A stretch of DNA of 64,000 nucleotides from Halicephalobus mephisto (taxonomy: Eukaryota > Nematoda > Chromadorea > Rhabditida > Panagrolaimidae). The position numbers and the translations under genes are program-made. Of the stretch, positions 21,624 to 34,022 are shown piece after piece. The stretch's first letter is position 1, and the number at the start of each line of letters is the position of its first letter. The stretch spans positions 62,001-126,000 of the forward strand of contig SWDT01000024.1 of the NCBI GenBank assembly GCA_009193035.1, written 5' to 3'. Under the pieces are notes generated by a model. It worked only from the letters and a program-made list of their open reading frames with translations. It was not told where the DNA came from and made no database searches.

Positions 21624-23263
21624 CTGGAAATTACCGTATAGGTTATACTTGTGATACAAGATATGCAATATTTACTACATACAGTGAGGAAAGTTTCATA
21701 AATTACCACGTGTTTGGGTTTTCTCAAATTTTACAAATTTTGAAATTCTCTGAAACCTTACTAAGTTGCTCTCGGTCAGTAATTGAAGGTTTTTGATGCT
21801 AAGTACCACCAGAAAAACTTGACACGAGAAAAGAGCAAGGAATGGAATGTGCCTCTATACTGTATATCAACCTTACCATGTGAATTCAATTTTTTAATTT
21901 CCTTTTTGAATTTTGAATTTCATAATTGTTTAAAAATTGTATCTTATTAATCTTGCAAAAAACCATGAATTCAAATTAGTCTTTCGTATTTAGAGGAAAA
22001 TAATTATGAATTAATCACTAGATTTTGCTTTGAAGTTGTCATCAAAAGATACAATTTGGGTTATTTGTTGATTATGAAAATCATAAGACTAAAAACTAAT
22101 GTTTTTAGAATTGTTTGTGATTATTTCGAAATTTAATTTTCATAAATAACTTACTGGTCTGACTAATATTGATAGACATTTTCCTGGTTGTAGATTAGAG
22201 GTTATTTCGAGATTTGATAATCTGTAATTTAATAACTTTTACGAAATGCTCCCGTGGAAACAATAAATAAACGGCAAAGGTTACTTCAAATAGCAAATCT
22301 AATCTGAGTAAAATTCTTGGTCGAAACAAATATAGCACACTTTGTAATTGTGTAAATTTTTAAATTTAAAAAGCAAGATGTACGAAATACTCATTATAAG
22401 CAATAATGTCTGGACAATGGAAAAAATTGTATGTCGCTAGACAGTACTCAATTTACAATGATAGAGATGATTTTACTGCATTTAACTTCCTTAATAATTT
22501 CAGAATATATTTTATGAAGTAAATTACGAAATGCTTTATTAACTGCGGTTTTACGTACACTACCTATCCTTGTCCCAAATTCCCCCAATTTTACTACAAA
22601 ATCTCTTCTTAGTTTTTGCTCTGCAAAAAAACTTGCAAATTTACTAAAGAGCTTATTTTCTATTTGCAACAAATTCAAAAATCTATAGTGCGTAAATATC
22701 CCATAAAACACTGAAAAGCTGAGTTAATGACAAAGATCAGAATCAGATTTCACTAGATCAAACACATTTATATTGATTTGAGCTATAGAAATCAAATAAT
22801 TTAAGCCTAAATTTCTACGAGAAAAAGTAGAAAAATTACGAACCTGTGTAAAATAATCGATTCAAGGATCTTGCGCAAGAAGAAAGAAAAACAGGACCAC
22901 GTAAGACGGAACTGTGGTCATGACCGTTTTCGAAGGTCGCGTCATTTTATCGCGATTGATTATTCGCGACAATTAGAACGGTCAGAAAGATTTAAAAGTA
23001 GATTCCCAGTTTCATGGCATAGGAAAAGTGTAGAAATTGTTGGATTAGTGATGTAATTGAAATACTTTCGGGAATCTTAGTAGAGCCTTGATAAGGATCA
23101 CCGCGGTAGAGACTGTGTGGATATTATCTAGAGGAAAACGATTTTCGCGATTTTTTAGCATTATTCAAGGCTAATTAGATACCCAAAAATGCAGAGAGCG
23201 TATGAAAAAGAACGATTTTAGAATTTTTTGAGCATCATCCTTAATAGACAGTTGCAATGAACT

Positions 23264-23314
23264 GGAGGTAGTGTCCAAAGAAAGGCAATTCTTATGGTTT
23301 TTCCAACACTATCC
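23264..23314. repeat. Hairpin repeat C, locus 1
   Basis: GAGGTAGTGTCCAAAGAAAGG at the left and ACACTATCC at the right form an inverted pair around a 30-nt loop. Two weaker related units precede it. Confidence 0.65.
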
Positions 23315-24783
23315 AAATATATTTATGTATGAAAAAGTAGTTTCCAACATGTTTAATATATCGCTGTGTTAAACACTCTGGACTGTCTCTGAATTCGTCA
23401 AATTCCAGCCTTTATATTTGGTTGCATCAGCTAGAATATAAGACTGATAATAGATGCATGACAACATAACGTATCTAATGTCTTTTGATAAACCATATAT
23501 CAATATTAGTCGAATAGGTTCTTTTATGGTCTAGTTTGTGGTCAAATTCTTTTAAAATAATTTCAGTATTGTTTTAAAATCCCATATTTTTTGTTTTATT
23601 TTATTTATTATTTTCTCCATATGAAAGACTAATCGGTACATATGATTTAATAACGGAAAATAAAATTTAAACTATTTTCCTATTACTAATCATATCGGTA
23701 CCCGGTACGGAATTTAAGAAGAAAATTATTCAGTAAATTGCATTACTATATGTACTTTTTTAACCATTATTTATGATAATCTTAGTCTTTCTAAGAACAC
23801 ATATCATTATGTTGTTTTGAATAACATTCTTAAATAATGATAATTACTGATTTCCGAACACAGTTGAACTTTGCAATAGGATGAATTTTTTAAGATCAAA
23901 GATGTGTGAAAAACGCACTGGGGTCTGATTAGTAGTGTCATGAGAATTGGTGGATAACATAATTATATTGTTAGAATAAGAGTTGAATATTTACCTGTTC
24001 ATAATGCATACTGTTACCAAATAAAGTACTTTATTCAATTACTAAATGAACAGCCCCAATGATTTGACATTAATGTCAACGCAAACTATAATTTTATTAT
24101 TTCTATTATTATTTTTAATTATTTCTGGATGTTTTCTTTGATTTTTAAAATGTTTAGTAAATACAAAAAAATCGAATTAAAAAAAGTTAGCGAAATAATA
24201 TCAAGTTTTTATTAAATTGTTTTGTATTTAAGACGGTCTCTTATGTCTAGACCAAAACTAAACGGCTAAATTTAATCCTTTAATTAATAAGCATACAGCT
24301 TTTTGAAATTGAATGTTGAAAATCCTTTAACTACTTTGTACTCCATTGTTAAAAGTACATGAATTCAAATATTTCTCAAAGTTCATTAAGCGTAAAAATC
24401 TATACAACCTCAGCAATTTTATTACTTTTTACTACACGTAACAAATAGAAAAACGAAGTTTTACGTTTTGATGAGAATTAGAAGGTGTTCTAAGTCACGT
24501 AATGGAGACTTTTGATGTGTCCTTCGGGAATAGTTTTTAAATTGTTGCATATTTTAGAAACCGTAATCCTCTGAAAGTTGCAGCTATAATACAAAGCTAT
24601 AATTCATTGCTAATTCGGTAAAAGTCAAATGATGATACGTCTGCAGTAAATCTTGTAAACTCGAAAATGCAAAAGAATTCGTTATTTTTAAATTAATTCA
24701 ACAATGAAACAAAGATTGAGACAGCTGCTAACTCAATGTTTTTGCGAATTTCTTTTTCATCAGTATTATTGCAGTTAAAAAGT

Positions 24784-24847
24784 CGGATAGTGAGCAGAGA
24801 ATCACAATAGTTGTTCTTTCTGAATCACTATCCTGGCAATTTTTGTA
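24784..24847. repeat. Hairpin repeat C, locus 2
   Basis: Starts CGGATAGTGAGCAG, closes with AATCACTATCC, then the outer block TGGCAATTTTTGTAGTA that recurs at other loci. Confidence 0.7.
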
Positions 24848-26255
24848 GTAATAATCAGATTAATTTAACCCGCAGAAAATCCAAGAAGCTATTTAGTCTA
24901 CTTTTGCGGGGCAATTGTCATTTTCGAGAATAACTGAAAATACATCAATAATCTTGCAAGTTATTTTTTAAGTTATACTTAAAGAAAATTAATGTTTTGA
25001 TTTTGCAAAGCCCCTTCATTTAGCCATCAAGTCGATTAATCAGTGGTTCATTTCTATAGGTCTTTTCGGATTTCTATTCAAATTCTGAAAAGAGTTAATC
25101 ATGTTCTTTCTCATATCAGTTTTCTTCATCGCTCTATGGAATTCATCTAATTGTAAATATTTATTCGCCTACGTTTGTGGTTCATCAAAGAGAAAAATAA
25201 CTTAAATCAAAGTTCTACTACAAGTTATGTATCACTTAGGTACATTGAAATCATATCTAAAACCTGTAATATGACTTTGGTAGATTTTTTATATGAAGTA
25301 ATCTATGAATTCCTTAGATCTGTGGTTCTTTAATAACATACTTATGATCATTTTTACGTAAAACCAATTAGATACCGTAATTAGCTTACAAAAATTACCC
25401 AAATACAAAATATAATTGTTAAAAATAATGTTTGACATAAAAAATAAGAGAATTTATAAATTCTAAAGAGTGGCAAATTTGTGAGAAATTTCCTGTACAT
25501 TTTTGGAATATACGATATATGAAGTTGAAAATATCTGTTCAGTTTTTTACAAAAGAATTTTTGTTTTAAAATTTCACAAGAAATTGAACTTCCCATCTCA
25601 GAATGTACAAAATGAGCCTTAATTAGCACTAATTCTCCGATTTATTCCTCTTACACAGAATCTCAAATGACATCAGTAATTATCAACCCCAAGATCACCG
25701 AAAGCCCATGTTTCTGCTAACTGACACAATTCTCGGAATCTTCCAAAGACAGAGAATTGCATAATTCGCTTAGGTTATCTAGATGAAGTCAAGTTTTCAG
25801 GTTTTTGAGATTTTAATTATTCTGATTTTAAAAGTATTCTATATAAAGGTTTTCCCTTCAAACACCTGACAGTTGGTATTTAAGTTGTTAGTAGTACTTG
25901 CCCTCATTACTATTAAGGTCTAAAGATGTCACCGTCATCCGTAACCTAGGATCGTTTAGATGATCTAGAGATTACAGAGTCTTTGTCCGATTTAGTTTAT
26001 AAAAGAGATAAATCGGAATCCATTTCTCGTTTTACAAACCTCCAGAGGAAGTAAAAAGTCCTATTTTTGACTTCAGCCTTGTGTTATTACTGTTTCTTCA
26101 CCAAAAGTAGTTACAGTAAAAGTGTCTTTCGCTGGCAAAGCTCCGCCCCAATATCTCTCGTTGTTCATTTCTGGCCAACCCCCTGGTCAAATTGAAAACA
26201 CCAACATACATATTTAATTGAATTTTAATTTACTAGTTTCTATCATTCTAAAAAG

Positions 26256-26264
26256 TATAAAAAG
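26256..26264 (+). promoter_or_regulatory. TATA box of insulin-like gene
   Basis: TATAAAAAG lies 42 bp before the ATG at 26306. No competing start lies between them. Confidence 0.55.
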
Positions 26265-26305
26265 TCAACTAGTCTTAGAAAAACATCAATCTTTAATCAA
26301 AGTCA

Positions 26306-28083
26306 ATGTTGTCCGCTATTATTATTCAGTTTTTGCTCCTTCAATTATTTTTCCTGAAAGCTCTCGGAAAACCGACTTCAATGGCTGATATTGCAGTCGG
26401 AGGTGATTCTCCTAAATTACAAGCCTGTGGAACAGATCTGAGGAGATTACTAGATTGGCTCTGTACTTACCCTAACGAGAAATTGCCTTGTTATTCCCAT
26501 TTCATGGATGAATCTGGACATAATGGATCAAAGACCACGAAGAAAGAAAATCCACTATTGCTGATAGAGAAGATGAAGAAGGATGCTCTTGCTGCAGATG
26601 ACTATGAAGGTAAGCATTACTACCTTGTTTAAAATATCTATTCTTACATTCGTATACCCACGGCTCAGTTTAGTCCCGTACAAATCGCCAGGATAGTGAT
26701 TGAATAGGAACAATTTTTTGAATCTCTTAAACACTATTCACGGTTGATTCCTGTAGTAGAAATTGTCTTGATAGTGTCCAATGAAGAGCAATTTTTTTAA
26801 TTTTCGAGACACTATTATTCCAATCCGAATGTATTTAGAATCCTAGATAAGATCAAGGGTTTAAAACCTCTTTCTATTTACTATTCAGATAATTTTGACT
26901 TTCTTCTAAAAATTTACACACTGTTGACTCGGAATTCCTGTTTGATCTTAAATTGCTCTTTTTATTTTTTTCAATGAATTGGAAAATCAATCACATTCTG
27001 TTTTATATGGTTCATCTGAAAAAAATCCAATTATAAAAAATGTGTTACAATTCTTTGAATTTATTTTCGATCGCGAAGGCTGCTCTTAATACGTCATGGA
27101 AAGACGTATATATAATCCCAACAGATAAGAATTAAAATTTTTTCAAAGATAACTTAATCACGTGATGAAAAAGTGCATTTTTAAAGCTTTTATAATTAGA
27201 ATACAGACAGAAATTAGTTGATATATTGGGGAAATTTAGTAATTTGAGTTTTATTTAGTAAATTACTTCTAAGACCAAGTTTTGTAGAAAAATTTTGTAG
27301 TGTTGGAAATAATTTATGTCTAAAAATAAGATCAAAAAAGTTTATAAAAAACAAAATCATAATTTAAACTATCTTTCCGTAATTTGAGTTCTTATGAAAT
27401 ATTACTTTTACAAAAGTTTGCAAAAACAAAACCGCGTTAATTCCGCATCCCAACGTTTTAAACCTAAAAATATCAGTACTTTGAACAGAAAATTGTCTTT
27501 CGAAGTTGTAGTAATTCAGCTAATAGTCGACAAACTTTCGCAATATCCGTTAACCTCAGATAATCTCATCATTTATTTACGACCAAAAACATTGCAAAGT
27601 AACTATTAACTTTTGCAACAGAGATCTTTTTGGAAATGAGTCAAATGGCATTTGGAACAAAATGTCAAAGTTTAGAAACTGACTCGAGGGCGTAGGAGAA
27701 TTCTTGTGACAGTATATTCTGTCTAATAATTACTTTTAATTTCGCCATTCCTAATATTAAACGAAATAAAAAACTAAACTGAGCCCACGTAAGCAGTTTA
27801 AATTTGATTCAGTATTCGCTGAATTCCGAAGAATCTGTTTATTGTTTTGAATCAGTTTCCAAATTGACAGAAATTCTAATTTAATTGAATCCATTTTTGA
27901 TAGTTGCAATTTTCAGAATATTTGGAAAGTGGAAAAACAACCAAGAACCTCAACCGGACCCTGATAGAAACCTGCTGTTTCGAGGGCTGTGCGATTTCTC
28001 AGATCAAGGAGCGCTACTGTTGCTTCAGCCAAGACTGTCTCGAACTCTGTTATCCCGGGGAATTTGAAATTTTCCGGAGGTGA
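26306..28083 (+). CDS. Insulin-like peptide precursor with extra cysteines
   Basis: Two exons, 26306-26609 and 27917-28083, join in phase to 156 aa. Residues 1-21 are a signal peptide (MLSAIIIQFLLLQLFFLKALG). The B-chain-like segment is ACGTDLRRLLDWLC (Cys41 and Cys53, spaced x11 as in insulin), followed by an extra Cys62. A Lys-rich connecting region of about 55 residues has KK pairs that could be cleaved. The A-chain-like segment is CCFEGCAISQIKERYC (Cys121, 122, 126, 136): CC-x3-C as in insulin but x9 instead of x8 before the last Cys. It continues with Cys137, 142 and 146, giving ten cysteines in all. A 1.3-kb intron separates the B and A exons, a common insulin gene layout. It is probably a secreted ligand; the receptor and disulfide pattern are unknown. 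A different Cys-rich secreted family remains possible. Confidence 0.7.
26685..26835. repeat. Hairpin repeat C, locus 3 (two units, in insulin-gene intron)
   Basis: Unit one runs from CAGGATAGTGATTG to AACACTATTC. Unit two runs from GTAGTAGAAATTGTC through TGATAGTGTCC to GACACTATTATTCC, with loop AATTTTTTTAATTTTC. Confidence 0.75.
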
Positions 28084-29558
28084 TCCACAACATTATCTTC
28101 TTAGTTGCAGTTTAAATCTCTCATAATCACGATCTCTGCATAATCTTGCCTGCAATGTGCATATCTCATTTGGTTGCGACGAAAAAGAACCAAACACTAA
28201 TCCGGGTCCGGCTGTTGCTCTTCATTCATGGATTCCAATCTGTCTCTACCGAAGTTGAGTATGAAATTATAAATTCGTTGGAATTTCGAAATGAAAGCTG
28301 TTTGTTGTAGAAATAGAATGCAAAGAATAATAAATGAATTTTTCTTTGTGCTTTTTAAACAATTAAAAAAAGTTGTTTATTCTTTAAACACATTTCAAAG
28401 AAAGTCGATTTAGGATTCAGAAGGCGGCATGGGAAATTACTCACATACTCCCACAACTTCGAGTACAAGCGGATAAAGATTCCGGAGATCTGCAGGGAGG
28501 AAATTATGGATGACAGTTTTCGGAATTTCAAAGTATTTAAAATTAATAATCGACATTGTAAATCTTAAAAAAATAATATGTTGTTTTTTATTATTTTCAA
28601 AGTTGGTCATGGAATGAACTTTGGAAAAGAACATTTTCGAACTTTATGACTTAAAAAACCTGTTATTTTCGACTTTATGCATAAAAAGTAGTTATGAATT
28701 ATTTTTATGAATTCCTAAACTAATATTATTGTAGAGCAAAATTCTGTATAAATAACTTGTTAATTTTGGTAAATTCAAACTAATTTTCAACTATATAGAA
28801 CTATTAATTTTCAAGTTATTTTCCTTATTTAATATTTTCCGAAAAATTCTGCAATCATTCCTGAAAATTCGTCAAACTTGAGTAAAATAGTTTTTTATTT
28901 TCCAAAGATAAATATCATTTGACCAATAGTCAGAAATTTACATGCACTGGAAAGCCAAAAGACCGAAAGACCGAAATACTCTAGGCAGGAAGTAACACAA
29001 TAACCCTCGTGGACAACAGACGTATAATGCAGGTTCCAAAGCACAGAATCGACAATTGGGGTTATTGTCTAATAAGAGTAACACGAGCTGTATGTAGATC
29101 TACGGCCTTTTATATTTTGCTTAATGTAGAAATCCTATTTTAGCATGGAAGAACTACACGGTGGTTTTGTGTTCCCTGATGGCTTCTACTCAGGGTGATT
29201 CAAAACGTGATGTTTCAGGAAATTTGATTGCAAGAATTCACATGACTTTGCAAGTTGATTCAACAGTGTTCATACTTTAATTTAATCTAATTTTTGATTT
29301 CAAGAAATTTTAATTGTTTTTCTTTGAAATATCTTCAGAGGGTTCTGCATTCCTGATCATCTAAGAACTTTGAACTGATGTTCAATCAAACTGAACTTTC
29401 ATTTTCCAGCACTTGTTGAACGAAGTATAATTCTCTCACGTTTATTTTTAATTTAAATTTACCGCATTCTTGATCTTTATTCATGAAAGACTGGTATATA
29501 TTCTTTTTGTTAATAAAACAATACATCTTTGGTCATACCAAAGTGTCTGGCAACTAGA
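28084..29558. other. Intergenic
   Basis: No firm gene. A plus-strand stretch at 28421-28529 (RRRHGKLLTYSHNFEYKRIK...) is flanked by an AG and a GT and could be an isolated exon, but nothing joins it. A minus-strand AATAAA (TTTATT at 29476-29481) follows the TTLL stop by 78 bp. Confidence 0.55.
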
Positions 29559-32500
29559 TCAGTGAACAACCCCAATCCTCGGGAGGGGCGATCCATGGCC
29601 ATTTTGTGACTGATGGAGAGTAGTCCCGTTGCTGGTAACTGTGGACTTAACCCCATTGGCATTTGTAGATGCTGCTGTTACTGAGACCCCCAGTTTTTCC
29701 GACTGTTTTCGGGGCAGTGATTTGGACAATGCCCGAGGAGGAGGGTTTGATAGTGACGAGAATACTGGGGACTTCCTAACAGTCAGAGTGTTTTCTAGAT
29801 TAGGGTACTTTGAAGACCTAGCTAGGAAACTCGGTTTTTCTCTTTGAGCTTTATGAGGATTCGGAAGTGAAACGGCAGAAGCTTTGGCTTGACGGATTCT
29901 TGAGGGTAGGAGGTAGATTTCCAAATGGCTAAAATTGAGTAAAATAAATCCTGTAATTGGTTGAAGTCCCTACTTTTCATTTTCATCAGTCTCAATCTCA
30001 GCTCTTCTTAGCCTAGTGCTTCTGACTCCGTAATGCCTGAGGGCAGAATCACAGTAGGCCAAGAGTCTCTGCATAGCAGCGAGCAAGTCGTCGCAGAACC
30101 CGAATTTCAGCGCGGCAAGATGAAAGAGGAGTTGGAGGAATCCGTGGAACGGCAATCCTGGAAATCAAATGATCTTCGATGTGTTTAATTGAGTCCTCAC
30201 CTGTCACTGTATTATTCTCTTTCCCAGTAAAGTAATAGTTAATTTCAATGTATTTCTGTTCTAATTCCTCCGTGGTTATTGTCTTGGATAAGGAACATTT
30301 TCTAAAATATTAATTGCTAGTTGCTTTCAGTCAAGTATATCCTACTTTATAAAACTCTTAACTGCCATCAGATTTATCGTCATGGAGAGTCTGATAGTGG
30401 CAAACTGCATGAAGAGGTACACCGCCTTGTCCAAGAAAAGCAGGTGCTTGCTGGTAGCGCCGAATCGGCCAGGAAAGATTTCGGACAAATGAGGTCTTTT
30501 CTTCTTTCTTATCATCGCCAAGTCGTCTTCTACGGCTGAAGCCATTGATCCGAGGGATTTCGTCTCCCACTCACTGAAAAGGCTGTTTTAGAGCAAATGA
30601 TAGACTTCTTTCGTTTACTTTGCATTTAACAAGTTGTAGTGATTGTCCATCTGATTCAAAACGAGAAGCAGGGTGTCACGTACGAGAGGAACCTTGATCA
30701 TCTGAAAAAGCTGTGGATAAAGAGAGCTATCCAGGAAAATATACGACAGAAATTGAGTAATGTCAACTAATGTCCAGAAAGTAACTGTGATCCGTGAGCT
30801 GTTGAAATCTGTTATCTATCATATCCAAAATCTCCAATTTTGCACATTTTTGGATCGAGATAATCCACGAAATCTACAAACTTCAGGCTTTTGTTTGGTA
30901 TCACTGGTCTTTTTCTAAAGCACAAATTTGACAGGTGTAATTAAGATAAAAGTATAGCATTACTAAAAATGTACTTAAATCGGTAAATCCAGCTTAGAAA
31001 ACAGATGTATTTAAAAACGAAACTACAAAATTTAATAAACATGCATAGGGACTCGAAATTTTCTGTCCGTGTGATATATGAAAAATCGAAAATTTATTTG
31101 ATTATCTTATTCTAGGAAAAAATTTAATAAAATAAACAAGAATTTCAACAGCGATGAAATGAGTTATAACTTGTTTCAAAAAATAATTTGATCGAAATTT
31201 TTTTGTTAATTTTCGTCTAATAAATATTAAATGATTAAAATATTTAATAATAGAACAATGTAAATTCTTTTAAAACTTCAACCAACCTCGTCGACGATGG
31301 ATCTCACTGGAGGAGAAGTATCTTCAGAATATACATTGTGGTCAATGGACAGAGAGGGGGCAGAGTTTACTTCGAGTAGCATCGGAGTCCCGTCTTTCTT
31401 CACTAATATATCGAAACCCATTATCTATAAAATAACCACACTGATTAAACCGACAGAGACACCAAACCATACCTGAAAACACTGAGCACCAGGACTATCA
31501 CTGAAATAATGCTCGTAGTTGAGCATAATCTCTGGAACCATGGCGAGAACAGTTTTGACGACAATCATCTTTATGCTGTGCCAGAGACGACGAGTTCTAA
31601 CGCCATGTGCTTCCATCTGATGGAAGACTGTCGACAGAAGTCGTTTGCTTCCTGAAAAGATTACTCATACTTGCAATTTACCATATGAGGTTGAATCCGA
31701 ACCTTTTAATTGATCCTTCAAGGTGTTACTATGGACGTAACTGGAATTCTCCTTGTTGAGGGAATAATTAGTCAAATGAGAGTACAAATTCTCAAAGTTA
31801 TTCGAAGTCGGTTTGGCGTACTTTTCGGTACAAAATCTCGCCATTCCTGAAAAACGATAAATCATCATTAGATTTCAAAAACATTTAATTTTGCAACTTG
31901 TTCAAATCCTGGTGTTTTTGTGTAGCTCAATATACTTTGTTTTTGATGAAAATTGTTATTTTTGATGATGTTATTTTAATATAAAAGATTAAAAACCGTC
32001 AATGAAGTTTATGATTATAGGTTTCCACACGTGCAAATTACAGACTAGAAAATAATCATGTCCGACAAAAACAAAAAAAGGATGTTTTTTCTGAATAAGC
32101 GGAAGAGACTAAGCTTCATAAAGCCGCTAGTTTAAATCCTAAGTACATAAAATCATTTTAAGTAGTGAGTTGTCACCGTAATTACATTGAGTATGATTTC
32201 TAGAAAAGTTCTCCCTTAATTGTCATATGTGAAAGCGACAAATTAATGCCAGAAATTCCGTGTCCAAGACCTTGGGAAATTCGTAATTTAAACTTTAAAA
32301 TTTAATATCTATTCTTGGTAGCCTGTGGAGGGTTTAATATTCTATTCACAGTTAATTTTTGATGACATTTTAGGTTATATGACTCATTATGGTGATGCAT
32401 GTCAATTATGTTATTATTTTTAAAAGGTTACAAGGGCATTTTGGAATAACACAACGAACATTTTTTGACGGTTAAAAAACACCTACCTTCCCTAGCAATG

Positions 32501-34022
32501 TAAATCGACAGAGGATTTATACTTTTGATGACAGCGTAGACTCGAAAATCGAATTTCAGCTTATCCGTCATCAAGAAAGGTTCATCAATATACTCTTGAA
32601 TCAGTTGCTTATCGGTTGTGTTGGTCAACTGTTCGGGAGAAGTAGCCAGATAAATGCCCGTCCCTTGGGCTCCTGAAATTGTTAACTGTCAGTTATGGAT
32701 TCTCCGTACTATGTTCTTATTTAAGACTTCCGTAATTACGTTATCATAAATCAATTTTAAAAATCTTACTGAAACTTACCGTCATCTGGCTTCACAATAA
32801 ACCAACTCTCGCCCTTGGCCGAGGCACAATATTCTTTGAATTCCTTCAGTTGAGCGGGAATGACCCAACTTTTGGGGTAGAAGTTGTACTCCTCGGGAAA
32901 TAACTCTTTCATGGATCTGATTGACTGAGTTAGGGAAATCTTTTTGGCGAGTTCCGTCATTCCTAAAAGCAAATTACGTCGCAACCAAATAGACTCCGAA
33001 AACTCACCAGGAAACTTGTTAACCCGACTGTCTGGAGACTTGACGACGACCTTCATGTCTCCGTAAACAATTGAGTGCCAGTAAATGCTACAGGGTTTGC
33101 CATCGGTTCGTCCCTCAGGATACTCCTCCAACCCGAGCTTCTTGGCACACATAGACACTACGTGGCTATTACTCTTGGCTCTCGAGATGTCTATGGAGTA
33201 ATTCTCCAGTATCGACATCTTTGGACAATCTCCTGAGCTTTCTGGGAGAGATCCTGTGGCACTGCAAAGAATCTATTTGTTGAGAAATTTAATTTAAATA
33301 ATCTCGAAATTCTTGAAACAGAAAAGTTGTTTAAATAATATTTCAAAAAAACAATTTTTAAAATTTCCTAAGCACTATCTATTTTTGGACTTGGGATAGT
33401 GTCCTGAACATTCAAAAATTGTCAGTTTCCAGACACTATCCGGGCAATTTTTGTGTCGTATCAGGTTTTATATAATATTTAGAAATTTAGCATAATCACG
33501 ACTATCCAAGGACTTGTAAGTCATCTCACTCCAGTGAAGAAGAAAAAACAGATTTAAAATAAAAGCCTACAAGAAAACTTAATCCCAAAAAATGGCAAGG
33601 ACAAAACAGACACTTGTTACTCTGCTAGTCTATAATTTGTTTTCTCGGCGGTAGTCATGGTGAGATAAGCTTATTCGAAGACTATATACGTGCTTGCTCA
33701 CCACCGCTTGGGAAATTTCTGCACTTAATATTTTAACTAATAAAAAATAAACTAAAATGTACCTGCAGTTGGAATCCAGACTTTTTCTTCTGGTCAACTG
33801 ACGTTTCTGCCAGCTGGTTTCTGGTTTGTCGAGACTTTGTTGCCTCCGTTTTTCGTAAAGTCCGAGCCCTGTCCGAGGGGAGTCGCCAAAAGTGGACAAT
33901 GAAGCGTTGTGACTGTCCTTTTCCTCGGCTTTGGCGGCAGACTTGGAGGCGAAGAGCTTCTCGATTGGCTCGTCATAGAGATCCAAGGGAGCTATTTGGG
34001 ATTTTGATTCTGAACAGCCCAT
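29559..34022 (-). CDS. ttll-11: TTLL11-type tubulin polyglutamylase
   Basis: Twelve exons, right to left: 33763-34022, 33008-33261, 32780-32962, 32487-32672, 31703-31846, 31473-31651, 31287-31424, 30619-30701, 30346-30573, 30201-30301, 29974-30157 and 29559-29928. All phases join, giving 769 aa. The TTL core holds GMTELAKKISLTQSIRSMKE, LFPEEYNFYPKSWVIP, SWFIVKPDDG (ATP-grasp), QEYIDEPFL, KFDFRVYAVIKS, SHLTNYSLNK and the metal-site MGFDILVKKDG with LLEVNSAPSL. After the core, HLSEIFPGRFG and an FIKKC segment match the TTLL11 C-terminal region. TTLL11 adds long glutamate chains to tubulin tails in cilia. The start MGCSESKSQ is a good N-myristoylation signal with a palmitoylatable Cys3. The C-terminal 120 residues are Ser/Pro-rich and disordered. 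Intron 1 holds a hairpin repeat. Confidence 0.93.
33371..33460. repeat. Hairpin repeat C, locus 4 (TTLL intron 1)
   Basis: GCACTATCTATTTTTGG, then GGGATAGTGTCCTGAAC, loop TTCAAAAATTGTCAG and TTTCCAGACACTATCC, then the outer block GGGCAATTTTTGTGTCG. Confidence 0.8.

Larger units (their letters stand above)
21660..26255. other. Long AT-rich intergenic spacer
   Basis: About 4.6 kb with no supported gene. Open frames at 22448-22711, 22871-23056 and 25381-25629 lack splice signals and family resemblance. Hairpin-family copies lie at 23264-23314 and 24784-24847, and weaker related units at about 23130-23250. Confidence 0.6.
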
